From the NCBI RefSeq assembly GCF_002979975.1, contig NZ_PCQD01000001.1:186001-250000 (forward strand): 64,000 nt of DNA, given 5' to 3'. The translations under genes and the position numbers were made by a program. Below are positions 37,042 to 51,304 of this stretch, one piece after another. The notes under the pieces were generated by a model that worked only from the letters and a program-made list of their open reading frames with translations, had not been told where the DNA came from and ran no database searches. The first letter of the stretch is position 1; every line of letters begins with the position of its first letter. This stretch comes from Pseudomonas sp. MYb185 (GTDB lineage: Bacteria; Pseudomonadota; Gammaproteobacteria; Pseudomonadales; Pseudomonadaceae).

Positions 37042-37082
37042 AAAACGCCCGGTTTCCTTCGCAGGATTCCGGGCGTTCTTGT
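37042..37082 (+). terminator. rplM-rpsI terminator
   Basis: AACGCCCGG (37044-37052) and CCGGGCGTT (37069-37077) form a 9-bp stem, with further pairing of CCT/AGG inside the loop, followed by CTTGT. The A-run before it makes the structure partly bidirectional. Confidence 0.85.
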
Positions 37083-37291
37083 ATCTGCGACAAGGTGTCG
37101 CGCGATTGGAGGGTCTTCTGAAGCGCCCGAAATACGCAGCTTCAGGTACACTCTGCAGGTTCCCGGATAATGGAGATCGCCTTGTCATCATAGGGCTTTT
37201 TCATTACCATCTGTTTCATTTTGTGCAGGCAGTTCAAAACTTGAAAAAGGCCTTGTTACAGAGGTCTGATTAGCTGATGGGAGACGACTGG

Positions 37292-37885
37292 ATGAGTAAT
37301 GACGGCGTAAATAACGGCCGGCGTCGCTTCCTGGTGGCAGCCACGAGTGTGGTGGGTGCCGCTGGTGTAGTGGGGGTTGCTGTGCCCTTCGTGGGGTCAT
37401 GGTTCCCAAGCGCAAGAGCCAAGGCGGCAGGTGCGCCGGTTAAGGTGAATATCAGCAAGATCGAGCCGGGGCAGCAAATCGTTGCCGAGTGGCGTGGTCA
37501 GCCGGTATTCATCTCGCGCCGGACACCGGAAGCGCTGGCCCTTCTTGATCAAATGGATAGTGTCGTTGCCGATCCCCAATCCAAGGCCTCCGACCAGCCC
37601 GATTATGTCGATGGCAAGACCCGAGCCATCAAGCCCGAGATCCTGGTGGTGCTGGGCATCTGCACCCATCTGGGTTGCTCGCCGCTGTTCAAGCCGCAAG
37701 TGGCCGCAGCGGATATGGGCGCCGACTGGAAGGGCGGTTACTTCTGCCCCTGTCACGGTTCCTTCTACGACATGTCCGGTCGTGTGTTCAAGAGTATGCC
37801 GGCTCCGCTGAACCTCCCCGTACCCCCGCATACCTATGAGTCCGACGACGTCATCGTCATCGGCCTGGATCAGGAGACAGCCTGA
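37292..37885 (+). CDS. petA: Ubiquinol-cytochrome c reductase iron-sulfur (Rieske) subunit
   Basis: The protein has 197 residues. An N-terminal NGRRRFLVAAT sequence with a hydrophobic span is a twin-arginine signal-anchor. The Rieske cluster ligands are in CTHLGC (Cys124, His126, Cys129) and CPCHGS (Cys152, Cys154, His155). It transfers electrons from ubiquinol to cytochrome c1. The start at 37292 is preferred over an ATG five codons earlier because GGGAG sits nine bases before it. The petB ATG overlaps its stop by one base. The 270-base gap upstream holds only the rpsI terminator and, presumably, a promoter that I could not fix. Confidence 0.96.
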   Translation: MSNDGVNNGRRRFLVAATSVVGAAGVVGVAVPFVGSWFPSARAKAAGAPVKVNISKIEPGQQIVAEWRGQPVFISRRTPEALALLDQMDSVVADPQSKASDQPDYVDGKTRAIKPEILVVLGICTHLGCSPLFKPQVAAADMGADWKGGYFCPCHGSFYDMSGRVFKSMPAPLNLPVPPHTYESDDVIVIGLDQETA

Positions 37886-39108
37886 TGAGCAAACTGCTTA
37901 ACTGGGTCAACGAACGTATGGCCGTCACTCAGGTATGGGAAGATCACCTGAGCAAGTATTACGCCCCGAAGAACTTCAACTTCTTCTACTTTTTCGGCTC
38001 GCTGGCGCTGTTGGTCCTGGTCAACCAGATCATCACCGGTATCTGGCTGACCATGAGCTACGAACCGTCCGGAGCGGGTGCCTTCGCCTCGGTCGAATAC
38101 ATCATGCGTGATGTGGAATATGGCTGGCTGCTGCGCTACCTGCACTCCACCGGTGCCTCCGCCTTCTTCGTGGTGGTCTATCTGCACATGCTGCGTGGCA
38201 TCATGTACGGCTCCTACCGCAAGCCTCGCGAACTGGTCTGGACCTTCGGCATGCTGATCTACCTGGCGCTGATGGCCGAAGCCTTCATGGGCTACCTGCT
38301 GCCCTGGGGGCAGATGTCCTACTGGGGAGCCCAGGTGATCATCTCGCTGTTCGGTGCGATTCCCGTTATCGGTCCGGACCTGGCTCAGTGGGTGCGCGGT
38401 GACTACCTGATCTCCGGTATCACCCTGAACCGCTTCTTCGCCCTGCACGTCATTGCCGTACCGATTGTTCTGCTGGGTCTGGTAGTGCTGCACATCATCG
38501 CGCTGCACGAAGTCGGCTCCAACAACCCGGACGGCATCGAGATCAAGAAGCTGAAGGACGAGAACGGTATTCCGCTGGATGGCATCCCGTTCCACCCGTA
38601 CTACACCGTCAAGGATATCGTCGGTGTTGCAGTATTCCTGTTCGTGTTCTGCACCGTGGTGTTCTTCTTCCCGGAAATGGGTGGTTACTTCCTCGAGAAG
38701 CCGAACTTTGAAATCTCCAACCCGCTGAAGACGCCTGATCACATTGCGCCGGTCTGGTACTTCACGCCCTTCTACGCCATTCTGCGTGCCGTGCCTGCCA
38801 TTGCCGGTTCCGCGTTCCCGGGCGTAGTGGCGATGGGTGGTGCGATCGCCGTGCTGTTCGTATTGCCCTGGCTCGACCGTAGCCCGGTCAAGTCCATCCG
38901 TTACAAGGGCTGGATGAGCAAGCTGTGGCTGGTGATCTTCTGTGTCAGCTTCGTGATCCTGGGTGTGCTGGGTGCCATTCCCGCGACACCGGGTCGTACA
39001 TTGCTGTCGCAGGTGTGCACCGTTCTGTATTTTGCCTTCTTCATCCTGATGCCGTTCTACACCCGTATGGAGAAGACCAAACCGGTTCCGGAGAGGGTTA
39101 CTGGCTGA
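37885..39108 (+). CDS. petB: Cytochrome b subunit of the bc1 complex
   Basis: The protein has 407 residues and eight spans. Haem-binding His pairs lie in the second and fourth spans (LRYLHSTGASAFFVVVYLHMLRG; FFALHVIAVPIVLLGLVVLHIIALHE, located around 80-105 and 178-205). The quinol-site PEWY-like motif reads PVWYFTPFYAILR (about 288-300). The N-terminal WVNERMAVTQVWEDHLSKYYAP is typical of proteobacteria. It overlaps petA by one base and petC by three. Confidence 0.97.
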   Translation: MSKLLNWVNERMAVTQVWEDHLSKYYAPKNFNFFYFFGSLALLVLVNQIITGIWLTMSYEPSGAGAFASVEYIMRDVEYGWLLRYLHSTGASAFFVVVYLHMLRGIMYGSYRKPRELVWTFGMLIYLALMAEAFMGYLLPWGQMSYWGAQVIISLFGAIPVIGPDLAQWVRGDYLISGITLNRFFALHVIAVPIVLLGLVVLHIIALHEVGSNNPDGIEIKKLKDENGIPLDGIPFHPYYTVKDIVGVAVFLFVFCTVVFFFPEMGGYFLEKPNFEISNPLKTPDHIAPVWYFTPFYAILRAVPAIAGSAFPGVVAMGGAIAVLFVLPWLDRSPVKSIRYKGWMSKLWLVIFCVSFVILGVLGAIPATPGRTLLSQVCTVLYFAFFILMPFYTRMEKTKPVPERVTG

Positions 39109-39890
39109 TGAAAAAACAACTTATTGCATTGATGTTCGCACTGCTGCCTGGTTTCGCTCTGGCTGCCGGCCCGAGCGTGCCGCTGGACAAGGCCAATATC
39201 GACCTGTCCGACAAGGCCGGCTTGCAGGATGGTGCCCGCACTTTCGTCAACTACTGCATGGGCTGCCACTCGGCCCAGTACCAGCGTTACGAGCGTGTTG
39301 CCACTGATCTGGGGATTCCTGAAGAGTTGATGGTCGAGAACCTGATATTCACCAAGGACACCCTGTATGGCGCGCACATGGAAATCGGCATGCGTCCGGA
39401 AGATTCCAAGGTATGGTTCGGTGCTGCACCGCCGGACCTGACCCTGGTTGCCCGCGTGCGTGGCGAGGACTGGCTGTACAGCTATCTGCGTACCTTCTAT
39501 GAAGATCCTTCCCGCCCGCTGGGCTGGAACAACACGGTGTTCGAGAACGTCGGTATGCCGAACGTGCTGGCCGAACTGCAGGGTCGTCAGGTCAAGGGCT
39601 GCAAGCCGATGCCGGTCAGGGAGAACGGCAAGATCGTGCGTGACACCCTGACAGGTGAGGCCATGCTGGAAGAGCAGTGCGATGTGCTGACCGTGGTCGA
39701 AGGTACTGGTACCCAGACCGAGGAAGAGTTCGATACCACGGTGCGCAACCTGGTGGCCTTCCTCAGCTACTCGGCCGATCCGATCAAGGAGACGCGTCAC
39801 CGTATCGGTGTCTACGTGCTGCTGTACCTGGCCTTCTTCTTCGTATTCGCCTATTTGCTGAAGCGTGAATACTGGAGAGATATTCACTGA
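39108..39890 (+). CDS. petC: Cytochrome c1 of the bc1 complex
   Basis: The protein has 260 residues. A cleavable signal peptide ends at ALAA (about residue 20). The haem motif is CMGCH (Cys50, Cys53, His54). The probable distal Met lies in a later PNVLAELQG region. A C-terminal membrane anchor (YVLLYLAFFFVFAYLLKREYW, given for location at ~235-255) holds it to the inner membrane. The start at 39108 overlaps the petB stop. The operon ends at the strong terminator downstream. Confidence 0.96.
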   Translation: MKKQLIALMFALLPGFALAAGPSVPLDKANIDLSDKAGLQDGARTFVNYCMGCHSAQYQRYERVATDLGIPEELMVENLIFTKDTLYGAHMEIGMRPEDSKVWFGAAPPDLTLVARVRGEDWLYSYLRTFYEDPSRPLGWNNTVFENVGMPNVLAELQGRQVKGCKPMPVRENGKIVRDTLTGEAMLEEQCDVLTVVEGTGTQTEEEFDTTVRNLVAFLSYSADPIKETRHRIGVYVLLYLAFFFVFAYLLKREYWRDIH

Positions 39891-39913
39891 TCGCCAGGCG
39901 GTCTGTGACCAAA

Positions 39914-39944
39914 TGCGCGCGCCCTTTGGGGCGCGCGCTTGTTT
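39914..39944 (+). terminator. petABC terminator
   Basis: GCGCGCGCCC (39915-39924) pairs with GGGCGCGCGC (ending at 39938) around a 4-base loop and is followed by TTGTTT. Confidence 0.85.
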
Positions 39945-39950
39945 CTGGGG

Positions 39951-39956
39951 TATAAT
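39951..39956 (+). promoter_or_regulatory. sspA -10 box
   Basis: A perfect TATAAT lies 102 bases upstream of sspA, directly after the petC terminator. The -35 region at optimal spacing falls within the terminator stem and is poor. Confidence 0.55.
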
Positions 39957-40057
39957 ACTCGTTTTCGATCAGGCCGTAGGACACGGCCGACCAGCATGCT
40001 GCGCCATCTTTACGGCGTCGTGGCTGGACCGCAGTCCGCTAGGATGAGGGTTGATAT

Positions 40058-40687
40058 ATGAGTGTTACCGCCAACAAGCGTTCTTCGATGGCTTTCTTTT
40101 CCGACCCGACTGACCACTATTGTCATCGTGTGCGCATTGTCCTGGCTGAAAAGGGCGTTACCGTCGACATCGTCAATGTCGAACCGAACAATCATCCGCA
40201 GGAGCTGGCTGAGGCCAACCCCTACAATACCGTTCCCACCTTGCTCGACCGTGATCTGGTGCTGTACGAACCGAACATCATGATGGAGTATCTGGACGAA
40301 CGTTTTCCGCATCCGCCGTTACTGCCGGTCTATCCTGTCGCGCGGGCCAACAGCCGGCTGTTGATGTACCGCATTCAGCGTGACTGGTGCGTGCTGGTGG
40401 ATATCCTCACCAACCCCAAGAGCCCCGCTGCGGCGGTGACCAAGGCGCGCAAGGAGCTGCGTGAGAGTCTGGTGGGTGTGGCGCCGGTATTTGCCGAGAT
40501 GCCGTTCTTCATGAGTGAGGAGTTCAGCCTGGTGGACTGCTGTCTGGCACCGCTGCTGTGGCGTCTGCCGCACCTGGGGATCGAGCTGCCCCGTCAGGCC
40601 AAGCCGCTGCAGGACTACATGGAGCGCATCTTCGAGCGCGAGGGATTCATCGGCAGCCTGTCGGCGGCCGAGCGGAATATGCAATAG
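40058..40687 (+). CDS. sspA: Stringent starvation protein A
   Basis: The protein has 209 residues and a glutathione-transferase fold without the catalytic residue. An N-terminal thioredoxin-like part ([24 protein letters not shown], about residues 11-34) contains [36 protein letters not shown] (about 52-87). The C-terminal helical half has [19 protein letters not shown]. SspA binds RNA polymerase with sigma-70 and alters stationary-phase transcription. sspB follows 36 bp later. An in-frame ATG at residue 11 is an alternative start, but AGGATGAGG suits the first. Confidence 0.95.
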   Translation: MSVTANKRSSMAFFSDPTDHYCHRVRIVLAEKGVTVDIVNVEPNNHPQELAEANPYNTVPTLLDRDLVLYEPNIMMEYLDERFPHPPLLPVYPVARANSRLLMYRIQRDWCVLVDILTNPKSPAAAVTKARKELRESLVGVAPVFAEMPFFMSEEFSLVDCCLAPLLWRLPHLGIELPRQAKPLQDYMERIFEREGFIGSLSAAERNMQ

Positions 40688-40723
40688 ATTGCCATTCATT
40701 TGCCGGTAAAGGAGATGAGCACA

Positions 40724-41122
40724 ATGCAGATGAGCTCAAGCCGCCCCTACCTGATTCGGGCGCTGTATGAGTGGATCCTGGATAATGACTGCACGCCATA
40801 TGTTCTGGTCAATGCGGCTTATCCGGGTACCACGGTGCCGGACGGCTTCGTCGAGGGTGGGCAGATCGTGCTGAATCTGTCGCCGAGTGCCATCCGCGGC
40901 TTGGAGATGGATAACGAGCGGGTCTGCTTCGATGGCCGCTTTGGCGGTGTGGCGCAGCAGGTATGGATTCCCGCCGGGGCGATCATGGCGATCTATGCCC
41001 GGGAAAACGGCCAGGGCATGGTGTTCGAGATCGAAACCGAGACGCCGCCGCCGGATGACAATACCCCCGCCGAGGAGGCGCCCAAGCCGAGCGGCAGGCC
41101 GGCGCTGAAGGTGGTGAAGTGA
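40724..41122 (+). CDS. sspB: ClpXP adaptor SspB
   Basis: The protein has 132 residues. The folded domain runs from SSRPYLIRALYEWILDNDCTP to MAIYARENGQGMVFE (about 110) and binds ssrA-tagged proteins. A disordered acidic/Pro linker (ETPPPDDNTPAEEA) follows, ending in RPALKVVK, the ClpX-binding tail. The start at 40724 is chosen because GGAG lies nine bases upstream; the ATG at 40715 abuts that GGAG. It is co-transcribed with sspA. Confidence 0.95.
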   Translation: MQMSSSRPYLIRALYEWILDNDCTPYVLVNAAYPGTTVPDGFVEGGQIVLNLSPSAIRGLEMDNERVCFDGRFGGVAQQVWIPAGAIMAIYARENGQGMVFEIETETPPPDDNTPAEEAPKPSGRPALKVVK

Positions 41123-41154
41123 TGGGCCGGCAATAAGCCAGTTGGATCGCTATC

Positions 41155-41180
41155 GGGTTGTCGAGCGCCTGCTCGACGAC
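41155..41180 (-). repeat. Half unit of the palindromic repeat family
   Basis: GGGTTGTCGAGCGCCTGCTC... is identical over its length to the reverse complement of the first palindrome in the 1749-2192 array. The GTAGCGC partner is reduced to a remnant near 41220. It lies after sspB, before the shared terminator. Confidence 0.75.
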
Positions 41181-41232
41181 GGGGTCGGTGATCCGCACAC
41201 AGGCCCAGCGATCGCAGAGATGCTACAGCCCA

Positions 41233-41272
41233 ATAAAAAACGGCGACACCTTCCGGGGTCGCCGTTTTTTAT
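41233..41272. terminator. Bidirectional terminator between sspB and the BON lipoprotein gene
   Basis: AAAAAACGGCGAC and GTCGCCGTTTTTT flank a short loop, giving a GC-rich stem with A- and T-tracts on both sides. It serves the convergent genes on either side. Confidence 0.9.
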
Positions 41273-41288
41273 TGCTGGCAGCGTCGCT

Positions 41289-42833
<1,545 letters not shown>

Positions 42834-42834
<1 letters not shown>

Positions 42835-44681
42835 CAGCGCAGCATCGGTTCCATTACTTCGATTGATGGCAGCGAGGGCAGCGGTTGCAGTTGACCGTCG
42901 ACGATCTGCCCCCAGGACAGCTCGCGATGAATACGTCCATTACTGTCCAGCGACAGACGGCCGGTGGCACCCTCGATACGCGTGTCGGGCTGCTCCTGCA
43001 TCTGCAGCAGGCGGCCGAAGATGCGCTGGGCATCGACGCCCATGGCGTACAGTCGGCCCATGGGGCCGGCGGCGGCAGGCCAGCTGTCGACCACGCTGTC
43101 ATACAGGCTGTCGGAGCGATCGAGCAGCCAGGGGATCTCGGCGATCAGGATATCGTCGATGTCCGCGTTCGGCTCGCCGCTGAGTGACAGGCGGTAGGCG
43201 TGGGAGGTGGCATATACCGGCAGGTCGCCCGCGTACTGGAATACCAGGGTCGGCTTGATCTGGCGGGCCTGGAATGGATTGGCTGCCAGAAACAGCGCTT
43301 CCAGTCCCGTACGCGGGGTCGGTTGCGCCATGTCATCGCCGTCCTGCGCGTTCTGCACCTCCTGGTTGCGCTGTTCGCTTTCGCGTGCCCGCAGCAGATT
43401 GGCGACCTGGCCGGAGATGCCAGCCGGCTGGTCGATGATCTCGTAGCCGGTCAGTGTGCCGCCCAGCTCTTGCCACTGTGCGGCGAAGGCCTGTGCGGCC
43501 CGGGTGCCCCAGTCGTCACGGTTGGCCAGGACGGCCATCTGCCGGTGACCATCCTGCCAGGCGCGCAGGGCGGCGGAACGGGCCTCATCCTCTGGCGCCA
43601 GGCCGAACTGGAACAGGCCGGCGGGCGGTGTGGCTGAGCTGTCCGCGTAATTCAGGGCCAGGGTCGGCAGGGGCAATTGCGACTGGTCGGCCAGGCGTGC
43701 CACCTGCTGGCGGTCCAGCGGGCCGATGACCCACTGCACGCCATCGGCCTGGGCCTGGCGGTAGAACTGCATCAGGTCGGTATAGCTGCCGCTGTCGTAC
43801 AGGCTGATCTGCGGCTGCTCCAGGCCCCGGCTGTAGGAATGGTACTGGGCTGCCAGGAAGCCGTCGCGCAGGGCGTCGGCCGCACCCGACAGGTTGCCGT
43901 CGAAGGGCAGCAGCAGGGCGATATGCTGGGGACGCTGGGCATGCAGTTCAAGCAGCCGGCTGACGCCTTCCGGCGGGGTGTCGGCGGCCGGATGGGTGGG
44001 GTGCTGTTCCTTCCACTGCTGCATGGCATGCACCTGCAGGTCCAGGTTGCCATGGTCGCGCTGGATCAGGGCCAGGCTCAGCCAGCCGGCCATGTCGCCG
44101 CTGGCCGTGGCGCTGGCTTCGCGCAACTGCTCGGTCGGGGCCTGGTTCAGCTCGCTCCAGATGGCAGTGAGGTTGTCCTGCTGCGCTGGGGTTGGCAGCA
44201 GGTTGTGAATGAATACCCGCTCCTGCGCCGCATTCAGGTGTTCTCCGGCGGCTGCCATGGTGTCGGCCCGTAGCAGTTGGATGTCGAGCTGGGCTTGCGG
44301 AGTCAGGGTGTCGAACTGTTCCAGCGAGGGATGGCGCAACGCCCGCAGGGCGGCAGCCGGTTGGCCGAGTGCCAGTTCGCTACGCGCCTGCAGCTCGCTG
44401 AAACGCTGCTGTTGGTCCAGCGGCAGCTCGCTTTGCGGGATCAGCGCCAGGATGCTGCGTACCTGTTCCGGCTGGTTACGGCTCCAGGCGGTCTGGGCTG
44501 CATGCAGGCGCAGCAGATTGGCCTCGGCACCGGAGCGGCGTTCGGCCTGGCGCAGTATCTGCTCGACCGGGGTATCCGTGGTGGCGGGTAGTTCCGACAG
44601 CTGGCGAGGCGTCGAGGAGCAACCGGCGATCAATGAAGCCAGCAGCAGACCGGTGAGCGACAGGCGAATCATACGGGACAT
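42834..44681 (-). CDS. lpoA: LpoA, lipoprotein activator of PBP1A
   Basis: The protein has 615 residues. A lipoprotein signal ends at IAGC (Cys21). The N-terminal ~250 residues are TPR-like and helical, rich in Gln and Leu. The C-terminal part (about 265-600) is a periplasmic-binding-protein-like domain with [22 protein letters not shown] and [16 protein letters not shown]. LpoA reaches across the periplasm from the outer membrane to switch on the PBP1A transpeptidase. The start at 44681 is taken from the signal peptide. The same frame runs on to 45752, antisense to rsmI, which is not credible coding. It is first of four genes and divergent from rsmI. Confidence 0.93.
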
Positions 44682-44843
44682 CAGGGAGGGCACCTTGGAC
44701 TGGGACGCGCGGAACGCGTGGGCGATTGTCAGAGTATCCTTACGCCCTGCATTGTAACCAAGGGTCGCTCCCATCGCCATGTACTTGGCTGGAACCGGAT
44801 CACGTCCTGTACAATGGGCCGCCCACTGTTCACAGGATTCGCC

Positions 44844-45689
44844 ATGGCCACCGCCGGTACCCTCTATGTCGTTGCCACGCCGATCGGCAATCTGCAGGAT
44901 CTGACGCCCCGTGCGCTGGAAGTGCTCAATGCGGTCAGCCTGATCGCCGCCGAGGATACCCGGCACAGCGCGCGTCTGCTGCAGCATTTTGGCGTGGCGA
45001 CACCCACCACTGCCTGCCACGACCACAACGAGCGGGACAAGAGTGCGCGGCTGGTGGAGCGGCTGCTGGCCGGGGAGGATATGGCGCTGATCTCCGATGC
45101 TGGCACGCCGCTGATTTCCGATCCCGGCTTCCATCTGGTGCGCCAGGCCCGTGAGGCCGGCGTGCGGGTCCGTCCGATTCCGGGCGCCTGTGCGCTGATC
45201 GCCGGCCTGAGCGCCGCCGGCCTGCCGTCGGACCGATTCGCCTTCGAGGGCTTCCTGCCGGCCAAGGCCCATGGTCGCCGCCAGCGCATTCAGGCGCTGG
45301 CCGCCGAGCAGCGCACCTGGATGATCTACGAGGCGCCACATCGCCTGCTCGAATGCCTGGAGGACCTGTGTGAGCTGCTCGGTGTCGAGCGGCAGGTGGT
45401 ACTGGCGCGGGAGCTGACCAAGACTTTCGAGACCATCAAGGGGGCGCCGCTGGGCGAACTGGTCGACTGGGTACGGGCCGATGCCGATCAGCAGCGGGGG
45501 GAGTGTGTGTTGATCGTCGAAGGCGCGCCTCAGGCGGCTGATGAGGATGCCCTGGACCCGCAGGCGGAGCGGGTACTCGACGTGCTGCTGGAAGAGCTGC
45601 CGGTCAAACAGGCGGCGGCCCTGGCGGCGCGGATTACTGGGCTGAAGAAGAACCGGCTGTACCAACTGGCCCTGACGAAAACCAGCTGA
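44844..45689 (+). CDS. rsmI: 16S rRNA 2'-O-ribose C1402 methyltransferase
   Basis: The protein has 281 residues and a tetrapyrrole-methylase-type fold: [24 protein letters not shown] (about 5-28), [53 protein letters not shown] and YEAPHRLLE. It methylates C1402 of 16S rRNA in the decoding centre together with RsmH, which is encoded 2 kb downstream. The start at 44844 has AGGA upstream. RNase P RNA follows 62 bp later. Confidence 0.96.
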   Translation: MATAGTLYVVATPIGNLQDLTPRALEVLNAVSLIAAEDTRHSARLLQHFGVATPTTACHDHNERDKSARLVERLLAGEDMALISDAGTPLISDPGFHLVRQAREAGVRVRPIPGACALIAGLSAAGLPSDRFAFEGFLPAKAHGRRQRIQALAAEQRTWMIYEAPHRLLECLEDLCELLGVERQVVLARELTKTFETIKGAPLGELVDWVRADADQQRGECVLIVEGAPQAADEDALDPQAERVLDVLLEELPVKQAAALAARITGLKKNRLYQLALTKTS

Positions 45690-45751
45690 TGCCCGCCCTT
45701 GACGGATCAGCGCTTGCTTGTTGGCCCGCAACCGGGCTAACCTTGCGCCCA

Positions 45752-46099
<348 letters not shown>

Positions 46100-46285
46100 G
46101 TTTTTTCCCTTCCGTCGATTTCTTCACAAAAAAATATTTAAACCTCATGTTTAACATTAAGTTGCATGGGCATCCCCTTGTTATTGCTTCCGATTCCCAT
46201 GTCCGGGCGGCTCCTGCTCGGCTGATTTCCTTCCCTGACTGCCGCTAAACCCTCGCCATATAAGGCTTTTCCGTGAATTGCTCAC

Positions 46286-46314
46286 TTGACGCTGTATGGG
46301 CGCCTTTCTATAGT
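46286..46314 (+). promoter_or_regulatory. dcw cluster (mraZ) sigma-70 promoter
   Basis: TTGACG (46286-46291) and TATAGT (46309-46314) are separated by exactly 17 bases. Transcription would start near 46321, within or just before the MraZ boxes. The gene-free stretch 46107-46403 otherwise holds an AT-rich segment (46125-46165) of no recognised function. Confidence 0.85.
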
Positions 46315-46320
46315 GTGCAA

Positions 46321-46350
46321 AAGTGGGTCGAAGTGGGTAGAAGTGGATTT
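46321..46350 (+). promoter_or_regulatory. Three MraZ binding boxes
   Basis: TGGGT (46324-46328), TGGGT (46334-46338) and TGGAT (46344-46348) stand at exact 10-base intervals, matching the known MraZ pattern of TGGGN repeats with 5-base spacers. They lie immediately after the promoter, which is consistent with autorepression of the dcw operon. An isolated TGGGT is also at 46377. Confidence 0.85.
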
Positions 46351-46403
46351 TTTTGGGTTATTCGTTGTCACACCAGTGGGTCTCATCAGGGGAATAACAA
46401 AAC

Positions 46404-46859
46404 GTGTTTCGTGGAGCGAACGCCATCAATCTGGATGTCAAGGGGCGACTCGCGATGCCTGCCCGGTATCGCGACCGTCTGCTTGAGTCCTGTGGCGGTC
46501 AGCTGGTCGCGACCATTGCCCTGGAAGAACGCTGTCTGTGGATCTACCCCCTGCATGAGTGGGAGGCGGTCGAGCAGCAACTGCGCAAGGCCCCGAACAT
46601 GCATCCGGCGGTCAAGCGGCTCAACCGCCTGCTGATCGGTAATGCCAACGAAATAGAACTCGACAGCCATGGCCGTTTCGTCGTGCCTCCGCTGTTACGC
46701 GATCATGCCGGCCTGGAGAAGAAAGTCATGCTGGTGGGTCAATTGAGCAAATTCGAGCTGTGGAGTGAAGAGGCCTGGCAGGCCACCACCACCGCCTACC
46801 TGGAAGAAGAGCAGGACGTTGGCGAGCTGCCGGCGGAACTGCACTTGTTGAGCCTATGA
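46404..46859 (+). CDS. mraZ: Transcriptional regulator MraZ
   Basis: The protein has 151 residues with two AbrB-like swapped-hairpin halves: [23 protein letters not shown] (residues 2-24) and [26 protein letters not shown] (about 78-103). It forms a ring and represses its own operon. It starts at GTG, preceded by GGGGA, which is common for this gene. Its binding boxes lie 54-80 bases upstream of the start. The stop overlaps rsmH by ATGA. Confidence 0.96.
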   Translation: MFRGANAINLDVKGRLAMPARYRDRLLESCGGQLVATIALEERCLWIYPLHEWEAVEQQLRKAPNMHPAVKRLNRLLIGNANEIELDSHGRFVVPPLLRDHAGLEKKVMLVGQLSKFELWSEEAWQATTTAYLEEEQDVGELPAELHLLSL

Positions 46860-47793
46860 ATCAGCAGACCGAATTGAAACATGTCAGTGTACTGCTGAAC
46901 GAAGCGCTGGAGGGCCTGGCGGTTCGCCCGCAGGGCCTTTATATAGATGGCACCTTCGGGCGCGGAGGGCACAGTCGAGCCATCCTCCAGCAGCTGTCGG
47001 AGGGGGGACGACTGCTCGGCTTCGACAAGGACCCGGAGGCAATCCGGGTCGGAAATCAGCTGGCGGCCGAAGACGGCCGCTTTGTCGTTGTGCAGCGCTC
47101 GTTTGCCGAGCTGGCCGAAGAGGCGCGTGTCCGCGGTCTGCATGGCAAGGTGGACGGGGTGCTACTCGACCTGGGCGTGTCCTCGCCGCAGCTGGATGAT
47201 CCGCTGCGCGGCTTCAGCTTCCTGAATGACGGCCCGCTGGATATGCGCATGAATCCGGACGTCGGGCAGAGCGCCGCCGAGTGGATCAACAGCGCCGCCG
47301 AGGCCGATATCGCCACCGTGCTGTGGGAATACGGCGAGGAACGCTTCTCCCGCCGCATGGCGCGTGCCATCGTCGTGCGTCGGGCCGAGCAACCCTTCAC
47401 CCGCACCGCCGATCTGGCCGAGGTGATCAAGCAGGCCAATCCGGCCTGGGAAAAGCACAAGCATCCGGCGACCCGTGCGTTCCAGGGTATCCGTATCTTC
47501 ATCAACCGGGAGCTGGAAGATCTGGCCGCGGGACTGCGTGCCGCGCTGGAAGTCCTGGCGCCGGGCGGGCGGCTGGCAGTGATCAGCTTCCATTCCCTGG
47601 AAGATCGTCAGGTCAAGCAGTTCATGCGCCGTGAGGCCAAGGGCGCACCCTTGCCCCGTGACCTGCCGGTGCGTGACGCCGATATCCAGGTCAGTCTCAA
47701 TCTGATCGGCAAGGCGATCAAACCGTCCGCCGCCGAGATCGCCGCCAACCCCCGTGCCCGCAGTGCGGTGCTGCGCGTGGCAGAGAAACGCTG

Positions 47794-47794
<1 letters not shown>
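46856..47794 (+). CDS. rsmH: 16S rRNA m4C1402 methyltransferase
   Basis: The protein has 312 residues. The SAM site is [16 protein letters not shown] (about 29-44), with [11 protein letters not shown] after it. [23 protein letters not shown] follows near 101, and [14 protein letters not shown] and [15 protein letters not shown] are later signatures. It N4-methylates C1402, complementing RsmI. It overlaps mraZ by 4 bp and ftsL by 1 bp. Confidence 0.97.
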
Positions 47795-49855
<2,061 letters not shown>

Positions 49856-49856
<1 letters not shown>

Positions 49857-51304
49857 TGCGGCTCCGACAACTGTTTCCCCAATGGCAGGGCGGACCGGTG
49901 GAGATCACCGGCCTGGCCCTGGACAGCCGCAAGGTGCAGCCCGGCGACCTGTTCCTCGCCGTGCCCGGCCTGCGTCACGATGGCCGCCAGCATATCGAGC
50001 AGGCGGTAGCCGTCGGCGCCGTGGCGGTGGCCTGTGAAACCAATGATGGCTTCACCTGCACGGCATCGGTACCCCTGCTGCCGATCGGCCATCTGGTTGA
50101 CCAGCTATCGGCGATCGCCGGACGCTTCCATGGCGAGCCGGCTGGCAGCCTGGGGCTGATCGGCATTACCGGTACCAATGGCAAGACCAGCGTCAGCCAG
50201 ATGCTGGCCCAGGCACTGAATAGCCTGGGGCAGCCCTGTGGTGTCATCGGCACCCTGGGCAGCGGCATGCCTGGTGCATTGTTCGACCACGGCATGACCA
50301 CCCCGGATGCGCTGGCGGTGCAGCAGCAACTGGCCCAACTGCGTGATCAGGGCGCCCGGCGGGTGAGTATGGAAGTGTCTTCCCATGCGCTGGATCAGGG
50401 CCGGGTAGCGGCGCTGCATTTCGAGGTGGCGGTATTCACCAACCTCAGTCGCGATCATCTGGATTACCACGGCGACATGCCCAGCTATGGTGCGGCCAAG
50501 GCGCGTATCCTCGATCAGTCGCACCGCGCCGTGATCAATATCGACGACGCCTTCGGTCGTGAACTGGCCGAGCGCTGCACGTTGCCATTGCTGCGCTACA
50601 GCCTGAGCGACAGCAGTGCCGACCTGTATTGCAGCGATATCCGCTTCGATGCCGAAGGCATCAGCGCCCGGCTGCACACCGCGACCGCCACGGCCGAGCT
50701 GCGCAGCCCGCTGCTCGGCACCTTCAACCTGTCCAATCTGCTGGCGGTAGCCGGGGTGCTGCTGAGCCTGGAGCTGCCGCTGGCCCAGGTGGCCGCGCAG
50801 CTGGGCCAGTTGCTGCCGCCGGACGGTCGCATGCAGCGCCTCGGTGGCCATGGTCAGCCGCTGGTGGTGATCGATTACGCCCACACTCCCGACGCTCTGG
50901 AAAAAGCCCTTGCCGCGTTGCGCGCGCATGTCGCCGGGCGGTTGATCTGCGTGTTTGGCTGTGGCGGTGACCGTGACCGCGGCAAGCGTCCCTTGATGGG
51001 CAAGGTGGCCGAGCAGGGCGCTGACCTGCTGGTGGTGACCGATGACAATCCGCGTACCGAACCGTCGGTCGCGATCATCGAGGAAATCTGCGCCGGTATT
51101 GAACGCACCGAACAGCTGACAGTCATAGCCAACCGTGCCGAAGCCATCAGTCAGACCATCGCCCGCGCTGCGGCCGACGATGTGATCCTGCTGGCCGGCA
51201 AGGGCCATGAAACCTATCAGGAGATCAACGGGGTGCGTCACCCTTTCAGCGATATCGAACAGGCCGCGCGCGCCTTGCAACACCGGGAGGATCATCATGC
51301 TTGA
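49856..51304 (+). CDS. murE: UDP-MurNAc-tripeptide synthetase (meso-DAP adding)
   Basis: The protein has 482 residues. The ATP loop is GITGTNGKTSVSQ (about 102-114). The central ligase domain contains EVSSHALDQGRV and FTNLSRDHLDYHG. The DAP-specificity motif DNPRTE is present (TDDNPRTEPS), which indicates meso-diaminopimelate rather than lysine. It adds the third stem residue. It overlaps murF by 8 bp. Confidence 0.96.
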
